From Legionella genomosp. 1 (lineage in GTDB: Bacteria > Pseudomonadota > Gammaproteobacteria > Legionellales > Legionellaceae), in NCBI GenBank assembly GCA_945865355.1, contig CAMBDN010000002.1, forward strand, positions 1 to 39,912: a stretch of 39,912 nucleotides of DNA, read 5' to 3'. Under the pieces are notes generated by a model, which saw only the letters and a list, made by a program, of their open reading frames with translations, was not told where the DNA came from and searched no databases. The position numbers were made by a program, and so were the translations under genes. Shown here piece after piece: positions 32,363-39,882 of the stretch (its first letter is position 1; each line of letters starts with the position of its first letter).

Positions 32363-33470
32363 AGGCTCGATGACGGGCTGACGAATCTTCAGCCTTTTCA
32401 ACGTGCGAAAATACATCTTCCGCACTCATTTGACCGATAGAAATGGCTCGAGACAGCGCATGGACCAATTCATCAATAATTCGCTGATGATGCTCGCCAG
32501 TCGATAAGGTCCCCTTGTGCAAACGTCCTTGAGCCCTATTAACTGCATCAAAAAATTGCTGGTTTCCGTGCTCAATCGTAATATAGTCGCCACGACCGGA
32601 TAAATAATCGCTCGTTGCCATTCCTTTGACATACATCTTTAGCAAATCATCTTGATTCAACTCACCAGCAATCACCATGGTCGCCAATTGATGATACGTG
32701 TTTTCAAACGACTCAACCACTCGCTTATCTGCTGCATCAATATCGGCAAGAATCTCAGATAAGCTACGTTCCGGCAAATTGTCTGCAACGGGATGCAATG
32801 CATGCACTGGCTGTGATTTTACTGATGAAAAAAGCTCACTAAAATGAACCTTCGGTGTATAGTGACCATCTTGCAATTGCATAACAATAGGCTGGCTTGC
32901 AGAACTGGCACCATTATAGCGCAAGCGCTTTGGCAATGTTTTGACGCGATCAACGACTTGAACTTCTATTGGCAATGCTAATATCTTTGACAATGCGGCA
33001 ATACTACTCTCATCTATCCACGTCGATGACTGACGCATCTTTTCAGGTGAGGTTCCCTCATTTTGCAAAACAAATGCGCCACGATACAACGCAGGGTGGT
33101 TACACATTTCAGTCACTGCAAGTTGCCGCAATGTAAAGGCCAGAGCGGGTATTAACGCATTCATCTCCACATGCTTCATTAAATATTGCATTCGCTCAGT
33201 TGATGTTACCAATCCAGGCAGAGAAGAGCGATGACTCGGGAAATAGGCAAAATGCTTAGCGAGTATTGGATTCAGCCAATCTGTGGTCGCACGAGGACTC
33301 AATAAAAATTGATCCAATAATCCAGCCGCCGCTGCACGAAATCCACAATCACCAGTGCCTCCAACATCAACTACAACCGGCTTTTCCTCCCGTTTGCCAA
33401 GATGCATGAGACCAGCACTGGACTTTCTAAAAAAGCCATAATTTAGATTTTGCGGGCTTGATAAAGCCAT
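32355..33470 (-). CDS. OTU-family cysteine protease, candidate deubiquitinating effector
   Basis: A 371-residue protein. VVVDVGGTGDCGFRAAAAGLLDQF holds the OTU nucleophile Cys42; MQLQDGHYTPKV holds the catalytic His203. The 161 residues between them are longer than in typical OTUs and are largely helical, as in the Legionella OTU (Lot) enzymes, which have an extra helical lobe there. The residue three before the Cys is Thr where classic OTUs have Asp. Residues 220-371 are a helical extension. The C-terminus is acidic (AEDVFSHVEKAEDSS) before RHRASI, reminiscent of Dot/Icm E-block signals. A good tandem PmrA-type box lies 43 bp upstream. The ATG at 33470 has GGAG 6 nt before it, better than one 12 bp upstream. 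Which Lot subgroup it belongs to is unknown. Confidence 0.78.
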   Translation of the reverse strand: MALSSPQNLNYGFFRKSSAGLMHLGKREEKPVVVDVGGTGDCGFRAAAAGLLDQFLLSPRATTDWLNPILAKHFAYFPSHRSSLPGLVTSTERMQYLMKHVEMNALIPALAFTLRQLAVTEMCNHPALYRGAFVLQNEGTSPEKMRQSSTWIDESSIAALSKILALPIEVQVVDRVKTLPKRLRYNGASSASQPIVMQLQDGHYTPKVHFSELFSSVKSQPVHALHPVADNLPERSLSEILADIDAADKRVVESFENTYHQLATMVIAGELNQDDLLKMYVKGMATSDYLSGRGDYITIEHGNQQFFDAVNRAQGRLHKGTLSTGEHHQRIIDELVHALSRAISIGQMSAEDVFSHVEKAEDSSARHRASI

Positions 33471-33499
33471 TACATACTCCACAACTTGTCATTAATTTC

Positions 33500-33532
33500 A
33501 TTCTAATCAATATTGATTAAGGAAATATTAAC
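33500..33532 (-). promoter_or_regulatory. PmrA-type box and -10 element upstream of the OTU gene
   Basis: On the minus strand GTTAATATT-TC-CTTAATCAA (33513-33532) is a tandem direct repeat with exact 11-nt periodicity, very close to the PmrA consensus cTTAATatT-N2-cTTAATatT as I recall it for L. pneumophila. Seven bases further on is TAGAAT (33500-33505), a good -10. The start codon would follow a leader of about 20 nt containing GGAG. Confidence 0.6.
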
Positions 33533-33606
33533 TTTGAATTTACATTTAGATGTAAAAATTATAACCCAAAACTCAGGGTAATTGAATTCATCAGCTTTTC
33601 TAAAGT

Positions 33607-33641
33607 GCCTACGTACCGTGGTTTGTCGATGGTACGTAGGC
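33607..33641. terminator. Strong hairpin after the alpha/beta hydrolase gene
   Basis: GCCTACGTACC (33607-33617) and GGTACGTAGGC (33631-33641) are perfect 11-bp arms with a 13-nt loop. The element lies 31 bp beyond the hydrolase stop codon on the minus strand and upstream of the OTU promoter. There is no long T tract, but CACTTTAG follows on the minus strand. It may be a repeat of the same general sort as the family F hairpins, with a different stem. Confidence 0.5.
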
Positions 33642-33672
33642 TTTGTAGATCATTGATCAACAGCACCTACTA

Positions 33673-34470
33673 TCACAAACATTTTGTCTGGATAAAATGA
33701 ATGACTTTGCTGGAAAACGCTTTATTTCCCCACAAATTATGGTGATCTGCCTCGGGAAAACTCAGCATCTCCTTCGGCTCTCTTGCTTGTTTAAACAAAG
33801 ATACGCCCTGTGAATAGGGAATAACTTGATCCTTCATACCATGTAGAATGAGTAATGGCGCATGGATCGCATCGATTCGCCCTAGTGAATCGAAACGATC
33901 CCACGGTTTAACAAATAACCAAGGATAATGATAATGGGCTACGTCAACCAGCGAGGTATAGGGTGATTGTAACACAACCGCACAAACGGGAGACTCTGAT
34001 GCAAGTTTTATAGCGACCCCTGTTCCAAGTGACTCCCCATAGAGTACCAATTGTTTGGTCTGCACCTTTCGCTGCTGTAAAAATCGCATACCCGCTCTGC
34101 CATCCTCATACAACCCTAGTTCCGATGGATGACCTGAATTGCCCCCATAACCTCGATATTCAACCAAAAGCACCCCAAGACCTGCATTGATAAATTCGCG
34201 GGCTAAGGGGACACGATAACCGATATGCCCTGCATTCCCATGCAAAACGAGCACGGTAGCTTGCTGATTGACTGCAGGTTTATACCATGCACGCAACTCA
34301 AGGCCATCTGTCGTCTGCAAAGAAACAGATTGCATATCATTGGCTTGATAATCCAAACGCTTCGGAATTTGCTTTGAGGGTAAGTAGATTAAATGGCGTT
34401 GCATTACATAAAGCAGCAGTAGAACCACTGTGAAAATAACGCCACTAAAGATGAGCAATTGTTTTATCAT
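33673..34470 (-). CDS. Membrane-anchored alpha/beta hydrolase (Bem46/ABHD13-like)
   Basis: A 265-residue protein with an N-terminal membrane helix (LLIFSGVIFTVVLLLLYVMQ) and an alpha/beta hydrolase domain. Seen: the oxyanion HGNAGHIGYR, EYRGYGGNSGHPSE, the nucleophile elbow GESLGTG (Ser), Asp in LHGMKDQVIPY and His in EADHHNLW. This resembles the Bem46/ABHD13 branch, whose substrates are mostly unknown. The frame extends to 34536, but the ATG at 34470 follows AGAGG and begins at the membrane helix. The gene is divergent from the methyltransferase gene with 97 bp between starts. Confidence 0.85.
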   Translation of the reverse strand: MIKQLLIFSGVIFTVVLLLLYVMQRHLIYLPSKQIPKRLDYQANDMQSVSLQTTDGLELRAWYKPAVNQQATVLVLHGNAGHIGYRVPLAREFINAGLGVLLVEYRGYGGNSGHPSELGLYEDGRAGMRFLQQRKVQTKQLVLYGESLGTGVAIKLASESPVCAVVLQSPYTSLVDVAHYHYPWLFVKPWDRFDSLGRIDAIHAPLLILHGMKDQVIPYSQGVSLFKQAREPKEMLSFPEADHHNLWGNKAFSSKVIHFIQTKCL

Positions 34471-34567
34471 AATACCTCTGGATGAATACGATATACTTCT
34501 GAAATAGAAACGGTCTTTACGCGTGTTATCAAGCAATGAAAACTGAACTTAGATAGAGGCACCTAAC

Positions 34568-35308
34568 ATGAATCAATACTTTATCATGGTGATGGCACCC
34601 ATCCTACTGATAACCACAGTCATCATACTCTTCCGACGGTTTCAGCGAAAAGCCATCATTAATCAATGGTATAACACTTTAAATCTAGGCCATCATTACA
34701 AGATATATCAACAATTATTCAACGATGTCGATGGATTTTCTTTATCACGACAAGCAAGAGCCCGTCACGATGCGTTAGAATACACTTATGGAGAAATCGA
34801 TTTTATTTCATTTCTTGCTTTATTGTCCTTAACAAAACCTGATACTCATACCGTATTTTACGATCTAGGTAGCGGTATAGGAAAGGCAGTCCTTGCCTGT
34901 GCGATGGTTTTTAACGTACGAAAAAGTTGTGGCATTGAATTATTTAGCGGTCTACATCATGTCGCCGTCAACCAACAACAACAGTTACAATGTCTGCCTG
35001 ACTACCACGATAACGCGAATGCGCTTCATTTTATTAACGCCGACTTTCTGCAAGCTGATTTTAGCGACGCAACGTTGATTTTTATCAATGCCACGGCATT
35101 TTTTGGAGAAACGTGGACTGCCATTAGCCAGCGATTGGAGCAAATATGCCCTGCTGCGACCGTTATTACAACCAGTAAAAAACTATTCTCCGATGCCTTT
35201 GCTGTGGAAAAAATAACCACCGTACAAATGAGCTGGGGTCCTGTCAGAGCGTATATCCATCAACCCGCCTCTTCTGGTCATGTTGAGAACATGTCCAAGT
35301 ACAAATGA
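34568..35308 (+). CDS. Membrane-anchored DOT1-like SAM methyltransferase
   Basis: A 246-residue protein with an N-terminal membrane helix (about 5-22) and a class I methyltransferase domain. YGEID (74-78), FYDLGSGIGKAVL (97-109), CGIEL (121-125), NADFLQADF (157-165) and LIFINATAFFGETW (170-183) follow the order and spacing of DOT1-type lysine methyltransferases (DLGSGVGQ, GVE, GDFL, IFVNNFAFG). DOT1 methylates histone H3 in eukaryotes; bacterial relatives have mostly unknown targets, and some membrane-anchored relatives act on mitochondrial proteins. No nucleosome-binding extension is seen. It could act on a bacterial membrane or host protein. GAGG lies 8 nt before the ATG. Confidence 0.72.
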   Translation: MNQYFIMVMAPILLITTVIILFRRFQRKAIINQWYNTLNLGHHYKIYQQLFNDVDGFSLSRQARARHDALEYTYGEIDFISFLALLSLTKPDTHTVFYDLGSGIGKAVLACAMVFNVRKSCGIELFSGLHHVAVNQQQQLQCLPDYHDNANALHFINADFLQADFSDATLIFINATAFFGETWTAISQRLEQICPAATVITTSKKLFSDAFAVEKITTVQMSWGPVRAYIHQPASSGHVENMSKYK

Positions 35309-35337
35309 AAAAAATCACCTACAGTCACCTGATATCA

Positions 35338-35446
35338 TTGAATAATTTCTTTTCAGGTCTATACTTAGAACGTAACATAAAAAAATATAACGACTCTGCT
35401 GTGTTCTTGATGCAATAAATACCAACCGATTAAAGATTGGTTTTTT
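35338..35446 (+). ncRNA. Candidate small RNA or ihfB leader with own promoter and terminator
   Basis: TTGAAT (35338-35343), a 16-bp spacer and TATACT (35360-35365) make a plausible sigma-70 promoter. A rho-independent terminator follows: AACCGAT (35424-35430), loop TAAAG, ATTGGTT (35436-35442), then TTTT. A transcript of about 75 nt would result. It could be a free small RNA, an attenuated leader of ihfB (ATG 76 bp further on), or the terminator could simply belong to the methyltransferase gene. Confidence 0.4.
35424..35446 (+). terminator. Rho-independent terminator upstream of ihfB
   Basis: A 7-bp stem (one G-T pair) with the loop TAAAG is followed directly by a run of six T in total. It is the best-formed intrinsic terminator on the plus strand in this window. 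Confidence 0.7.
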
Positions 35447-35521
35447 GGCACCTGAATATGAGTTATAGAGCCAGTACTCCTTTGTTCTGGCACCCGCGTA
35501 AAGCGGCTAACTGAGGTGGGT

Positions 35522-35833
35522 ATGATTAAATCTGAACTCATTGCAAACCTTGCTGCAAAACTGACACATCTGCCTGAGAAGCAAGTATCAGACAGCATTA
35601 ACCAAATTCTCGAGTTAATGAGCGAGGCGCTCATTAACGGCAAACGTATTGAAATTCGCGGTTTCGGAAGTTTTTCCCTGCATTACAGACCACCGCGTAA
35701 TGCACATAACCCTAAAACTGGGGCGAAGGTAGTGACAGAAGCAAAATATAGTCCACACTTCAAACCTGGGAAGGAGTTACGTGAGCGCGTTGATGCTGCT
35801 AGAGAGAGCAAGCCAATAAAAGATGACGACTAA
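35522..35833 (+). CDS. ihfB: Integration host factor beta subunit
   Basis: IHF bends DNA at specific sites and controls transcription, and in Legionella is linked to the shift to the transmissive form. The 103 residues start MIKSELIANLAAKLTHLPEKQV and contain RIEIRGFGSFSLHYRPPRNAHNPKTG with the intercalating Pro loop, then YSPHFKPGKELRERV, very close to E. coli IhfB; the sequence is quoted in pieces. The tail is about 10 residues longer and acidic (KPIKDDD). The ATG at 35522 follows GAGG by 5 nt; an in-frame GTG at 35516 is less likely. rpsA, the usual upstream neighbour in other gammaproteobacteria, is absent here. Confidence 0.95.
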   Translation: MIKSELIANLAAKLTHLPEKQVSDSINQILELMSEALINGKRIEIRGFGSFSLHYRPPRNAHNPKTGAKVVTEAKYSPHFKPGKELRERVDAARESKPIKDDD

Positions 35834-35847
35834 TATTTGCTAGACAC

Positions 35848-35882
35848 TGAGCCCGCAAGTCGGGAAGCGTATTGCGGGCTCA
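35848..35882. terminator. Hairpin after ihfB, distant member of family F
   Basis: TGAGCCCGCAA (35848-35858) and TTGCGGGCTCA (35872-35882) are perfect 11-bp arms, 15 bp after the ihfB stop. The stem resembles the TAGCCCGCAT arm at 36788, but the loop differs. No T tract follows directly. Confidence 0.6.
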
Positions 35883-35969
35883 GATGATTTGGGGGTTTCA
35901 ACACAGCGGCGTTGTTGAATATCTATATTTTGTACCCTCACCCTAGCCCTCTGCCCGTTAACCAGATCC

Positions 35970-36015
35970 AAACCGGGGACCTAGGTAACAAAACAAACCG
36001 GGCACATGGGGTAAG
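35970..36015. repeat. Two similar direct repeats, possible insertion sequence end remnant
   Basis: AAACCGGGGACCTAGGTAACA (35970-35990, one base over the usual quoting length if joined; core ACCGGGGACCTAGGTAAC) is followed by a similar copy at 35995-36015 with core ACCGGGCACATGGGGTAA. Sequences of the kind ACCGGGGACATAGGTAAC occur at the ends of some IS481-like elements as I remember. No transposase gene is present. The dcd gene ends 14 bp further on. Confidence 0.35.
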
Positions 36016-36029
36016 AAAAAAGTTATTTT

Positions 36030-36596
36030 TTAAGTACGCGGTAAAGTAACCCCTGTTTGCCCTTGGTATTTCCCTTCACGGTCTCGATAGGAAACGGCAC
36101 AGACCTCGTCACCCTCCAAAAACAACACCTGCGCCACACCTTCGTTGGCATAAATTTTTGCAGGTAATGGCGTGGTATTGGAAAACTCTAAGGTCACATG
36201 TCCTTCCCATTCAGGCTCCAATGGTGTGACATTTACAATAATTCCACAACGCGCATACGTTGATTTGCCAAGGCAAATGGTCAACACATTGCGTGGGATA
36301 CGAAAATATTCGACCGTTCGCGCTAACGCAAACGAATTCGGAGGAATAATACAAACGTCGGCCTGTACATCGACAAAGCTATTGGCATCGAATGCTTTTG
36401 GATCAACAATGGCTGAATTAATATTGGTGAAAATTTTAAACTCATTCGAACAACGTACATCATAACCGTAGCTAGATACGCCATAGGAAATGATACGCCC
36501 ACCTGCATTTTCACGTACTTGCCCACTTTGAAACGGAGAAATCATTCCGTGTTCCAGCGCCATTTTTTCTATCCATTTGTCCGATTTAATTGACAT
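36030..36596 (-). CDS. dcd: dCTP deaminase
   Basis: Dcd deaminates dCTP to dUTP, the main source of dUMP for thymidylate synthesis in gammaproteobacteria. The 188 residues have the normal length and motifs: SPFQSGQVRENAGGRIISYGVSSYGYDVR split across the start, FALARTVEYFRIPRNVLTICLGKSTYARCG with the nucleotide-binding Ser and Arg, and VTPLEPEWEGHVTLEFSNTTPLPAKIYANEGVAQVLF containing the catalytic Glu. The Gly-rich tail (YQGQTGVTLPR) closes the active site. The gene stands alone between repeats on both sides and is convergent with ihfB. Confidence 0.96.
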   Translation of the reverse strand: MSIKSDKWIEKMALEHGMISPFQSGQVRENAGGRIISYGVSSYGYDVRCSNEFKIFTNINSAIVDPKAFDANSFVDVQADVCIIPPNSFALARTVEYFRIPRNVLTICLGKSTYARCGIIVNVTPLEPEWEGHVTLEFSNTTPLPAKIYANEGVAQVLFLEGDEVCAVSYRDREGKYQGQTGVTLPRT

Positions 36597-36787
36597 CGAC
36601 TACCCCATCCAAAGTTATTCTTCCAGAAAATATTCGCAACGTTAAAGAAACTATCATTTATTGACAACCATCGTCAACAACTCAGGTTAAGTCTATTTAT
36701 TGAACGATCAATCAGTACCGACTATAAAGCGATAAAGCAAATACCCACGATTGAATACGGCTTGGAATGACCCAGCGAACCATACAC

Positions 36788-36820
36788 TAGCCCGCATGCA
36801 GCAAAGCGAAATACGGGCTA
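36788..36820. repeat. Hairpin repeat (family F)
   Basis: TAGCCCGCAT (36788-36797) pairs with ATACGGGCTA (36811-36820) with one mismatch or G-T pair; the loop GCAGCAAAGCGAA resembles the GCAGCGTAGCAAA loop at 17063-17075. It lies 15 bp beyond the stop codon of the LbtU-like gene and may end its transcript. Confidence 0.7.
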
Positions 36821-36834
36821 CATTGATAAGGCGT

Positions 36835-38421
36835 TTAGAAATAAACGCCTATTTGTGCCAACAGAGTATCAGATGTTCCGCCCTGGCTTACGATATTTAA
36901 ATTACTAGGTAGACCTGGAGCCGAAGCACCGTTTGCATATTGATTGACGGGGTACTTGATATCATGTCGATATTCTAAGCTTTCAACAGTGTCTTTCCAT
37001 ATTGATATACTGTACACACCAGCAATACGCTGAGCAGGGAGATTCAAGGCCAAGGCTTCTTTAGACCACTGATAACCAAGCGCTACGGACGATGGCTTAT
37101 CAAATGTTTTAAATGTCACTCCCGCCTCTAACTGAGCCGCCTGTGGTTGAGCCCCCTGGCCATTATAACTTAAATCCTGCGTCCTAAAGGGTTGTGTAGC
37201 ACCGATCCATTCAGCAGTGAACGTAAAACGATCGATACTCATATTCGCATGGATCCCAACCGCAGGCGTCTTACGCACGGCTTCACTACCATTGGTAACG
37301 GAGGAGAATCCTGCAAACTTACCACCCGTAGGCGAGCCATTAAACTGCATACCGCCTGAGTCATCCAGGGTACTGATGTAGCTCGCGCCAATTTCAGTGG
37401 ATGTCTTATCCGTATTAAAAATGTAGCCCAGATTTGCGCCACCGACACCTGAACTACCGAGCGTGGTATCGCTTCTAAATCCATAGATCGCTGCAAAGGG
37501 TCCTGAATCATGCTGTGATTTATATCCAAGAATAAATGGCCTGGCTTTGGTGCGTGCAAGAATCATCGTTAATGGAGCACTCACCATCGACGACGAAAAG
37601 CGCCCAAAGGGAACAAACAATTGTCCGCCGGTAAAATAGAACGGGGTCTTATCCAAGTTGCCAATATTGACAAACCCCATGTTCAAATCAACCGAGGAAT
37701 TTGACAGACGTTGCCCACCCACATCCGGAGGCGACGCATCATAAGCCAGCGATAAATAACCTTCCACGCTGTTGTTCAGCACTGCCGCCAAATCCAGCTC
37801 ACCGGAGCCCAATGTCAAATCCGACGACGCGTGACCGAAAGGATCACCAATAACGGCCACGGGCTCAACTTTACCACTGATTGCCAGTATTGGCATTGAA
37901 GGCGCTGTGTAACCGATTTCGGTAAAGGCTCTATACAGCCGCCGACGCTGTTGCATAAGACGGATATCACGGTTAATACTCGAAATGTTAACAATATAGT
38001 CCGAGCCATCAAACGCAGGCCGACTCCCTAAGTAAGGAGAAGTCACCACAGGCGTTCCTGCAATATAGGTTACCACATGCTGATCAGCAACTAATGCCGT
38101 GGGATAAAACTCAAGTGACTCTGGATCATTGTCAGGGAGATGGACCGTGAGCGGGCTATTATGAAAGTCATTTACAGGCCCCTTAGCCGGTTTAATAACA
38201 GGAGTCGGTGCTGCAGGTTTTGTAGACGGCTTCTTTTCTATTTTTTTGGCCGTCGTTTGCTTTACGAGTTGCTTTTGCAATCGATTCAATTGTTTTTGTA
38301 GTTCTAATGTTTGCTGCTGCAAGCGTTGCACCTCTTGCTGCAAATCATCACCATTATCACCTGCGGCGATGAGCGTGCAAGAACCGAATGTCATGACCAA
38401 AAATAAAGCTATACGTTTCAT
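36835..38421 (-). CDS. LbtU-like outer membrane siderophore porin
   Basis: A 528-residue outer membrane protein. A signal peptide (MKRIALFLVMTFGSCTLIAAG) is followed by a coiled coil (about 27-58, QQEVQRLQQQTLELQKQLN), a Lys/Pro/Thr-rich linker (about 58-85), and a long beta-barrel domain with alternating strands, ending in LLAQIGVYF with a terminal Phe as needed for BAM recognition. This layout matches LbtU, the L. pneumophila receptor for the siderophore legiobactin, and its paralogues. Unlike TonB-dependent receptors it has no plug or TonB box. Several LbtU-like proteins exist per genome, so the substrate is not certain. TATAAT (38462-38467, minus strand) and AGGAG mark the promoter and ribosome site; I see no clear Fur box. 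Confidence 0.75.
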   Translation of the reverse strand: MKRIALFLVMTFGSCTLIAAGDNGDDLQQEVQRLQQQTLELQKQLNRLQKQLVKQTTAKKIEKKPSTKPAAPTPVIKPAKGPVNDFHNSPLTVHLPDNDPESLEFYPTALVADQHVVTYIAGTPVVTSPYLGSRPAFDGSDYIVNISSINRDIRLMQQRRRLYRAFTEIGYTAPSMPILAISGKVEPVAVIGDPFGHASSDLTLGSGELDLAAVLNNSVEGYLSLAYDASPPDVGGQRLSNSSVDLNMGFVNIGNLDKTPFYFTGGQLFVPFGRFSSSMVSAPLTMILARTKARPFILGYKSQHDSGPFAAIYGFRSDTTLGSSGVGGANLGYIFNTDKTSTEIGASYISTLDDSGGMQFNGSPTGGKFAGFSSVTNGSEAVRKTPAVGIHANMSIDRFTFTAEWIGATQPFRTQDLSYNGQGAQPQAAQLEAGVTFKTFDKPSSVALGYQWSKEALALNLPAQRIAGVYSISIWKDTVESLEYRHDIKYPVNQYANGASAPGLPSNLNIVSQGGTSDTLLAQIGVYF

Positions 38422-38612
38422 AAATAATGGCGCTCCTGTCTATCTTTTTTACTTCGTGGGCATTATAACGCGCACTTATTCACCTGACTAGACGTCCACG
38501 TCAATAAACAGTTTATACCTTTTGGGTGATGACCGAATGGCACTCAGTTGCAATTTAATACTAGCCAAGAACGTTTCCAAGAGAGGATTTTAATGATCAT
38601 TTAAAAGTAAGT

Positions 38613-38700
38613 TCTGTTGACAACTCATCTATAGAAGCTCGATGTAGCCATCCGAATTTCAACAAACACGCATCAACCATACCTAAATTTATCAACAGAG
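38613..38700. repeat. Small palindromic region with motif shared at 22.9 kb
   Basis: A 21-bp motif beginning TCTGTTGACAA (38613-38633) matches 22944-22964 at 19 of 21 positions. Its CTGTTGA is mirrored by TCAACAG at 38692-38698, making a loose inverted repeat of about 85 bp. No gene is seen in it. Confidence 0.35.
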
Positions 38701-38711
38701 ATCTGTTAAAA

Positions 38712-38743
38712 AAAACCCCCATCACTTTCGTCATGGGGGTTTG
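38712..38743 (-). terminator. Intrinsic terminator of the MOMP-like gene
   Basis: On the minus strand AAACCCCCAT, loop GACGAAAGTG, ATGGGGGTTT and then more T residues form a perfect 10-bp stem with a T tract. It begins 21 bp after the stop codon of the MOMP-like gene and is a textbook rho-independent terminator. Confidence 0.85.
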
Positions 38744-38763
38744 GTTTGAAACCACGCGCAGTA

Positions 38764-39795
38764 CTAAGCGATGTTGCCAACCCACTTCAGACCAACGAAA
38801 GGTCCTTGAACAGCGAAGTTAGATTGTGTTGTAACACCAACTGATGAACCTACAATAATATTTGGGAATGTACCACTCTCGCTCAACGCATTGAAGTAGT
38901 TAACCCACATCCAACCTAAATCAAGCGACAAATCGCCTTGAGCCATTGCATAAGTGTATGTAGCACCTAATTTACCCTCAAGCTGAGGTACGATAGCTGT
39001 GGTAGAACCTGTAGTACTAGCTGTACCAACGGTAAATGGTAGTTGTGCTGCTGAATAGGTATCCGTGAATTTCTGTGAGCCGACGAGCAATGTTGTAGCC
39101 CCTTTCGCATACATTGCGAAGCCATTACCCCAGTTGTACCAATAATCAGCACCTATGCGAGGACCAAAGCCGCTAAAGCTAAGATCATTGCTAACACTTG
39201 CTGTAGTTACAGCTGTCAAGTTAACATTGGTGAAGGTTGCGCTCAACTTGTTCTTGATATAAGCATACTGTACGCCGCCATGGAAACGAATGTTTTTGAA
39301 CTCGCCAAAATGAGCATGCTGACCGAACTCTAGGTTAACGGCATCCCATTGTACTTGAGCGCTACCACTAGCAGTGGTTGTACCTGTTATACGAGGCGTT
39401 AAACCACCAATAACTGTGCTAGTTGTGCCAGTGCCAAAAGTATAGTTCTTGTCGTGTGTGTTGTCTAAATAGTACCAGTTCAGGTTCAAATCATTACCTG
39501 TGTTGAAGTGGTAAGAACCTTCCAGCTTAAAGCCCCAACCCCAGTTTTGAGAAGATTTAATGTAAGATTCAGCAACTGCCCCGGTGGTTGCATTGGTAAC
39601 AGAATTTGAGCCAATATAACCTAAACCAGAATAGGTAGGTTGCAGGTATAATGCTTGAACACCGAAATCCCAAGCAGTACTTGCGCAAGGAACCGTTACA
39701 TTACCAGGCGCGCAAATGGGGCCCATCGTCCCAGCAAATACAGCACTGCTACCGAAAGCAAGAACGGCTACCACTGATTTTTTAAGATTGAGCAT
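38764..39795 (-). CDS. Legionella MOMP / Lpg1974-type pore-forming outer membrane protein
   Basis: A 343-residue outer membrane beta barrel. The signal peptide MLNLKKSVVAVLAFGSSAVFA is followed by GTMGPICAPGNVTVPC, a conserved paired-cysteine start, then AWDFGVQALYLQPTYS and regular amphipathic strands. The protein ends FAVQGPFVGLKWVGNIA. This is the family of the Legionella major outer membrane protein and its Lpg1974-like paralogues, which form pores and, in the major form, bind complement. The frame starts earlier at 39822, but the ATG at 39795 has GGAG about 6 nt before it and begins the signal peptide. It has its own terminator. Thr/Ser/Ala-rich loops suggest surface-exposed variable segments. 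Confidence 0.85.
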   Translation of the reverse strand: MLNLKKSVVAVLAFGSSAVFAGTMGPICAPGNVTVPCASTAWDFGVQALYLQPTYSGLGYIGSNSVTNATTGAVAESYIKSSQNWGWGFKLEGSYHFNTGNDLNLNWYYLDNTHDKNYTFGTGTTSTVIGGLTPRITGTTTASGSAQVQWDAVNLEFGQHAHFGEFKNIRFHGGVQYAYIKNKLSATFTNVNLTAVTTASVSNDLSFSGFGPRIGADYWYNWGNGFAMYAKGATTLLVGSQKFTDTYSAAQLPFTVGTASTTGSTTAIVPQLEGKLGATYTYAMAQGDLSLDLGWMWVNYFNALSESGTFPNIIVGSSVGVTTQSNFAVQGPFVGLKWVGNIA

Positions 39796-39882
39796 TCTTT
39801 TCTCCACTTTTTTATGATTCATTTCCCTTGTTGCTCATCCTACAATAATCAGATAACAAATTCTATTAAAAATCGACCAAAA

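Noticed and set aside
35365..35643. A 92-codon minus-strand frame across the ihfB leader
   Set aside because: It overlaps the start of ihfB, whose protein is unmistakable, and has no ribosome site or family signature.
36745..36785. GAATACGGCTTGGAATGACC as another palindromic element copy
   Set aside because: Only a short piece resembles the element's right end (GGAATGAC) and no matching left arm was found.
38422..38520. Fur box upstream of the LbtU-like gene
   Set aside because: An iron-related gene would be expected to have one, but no convincing GATAATGATAATCATTATC-like match was seen.
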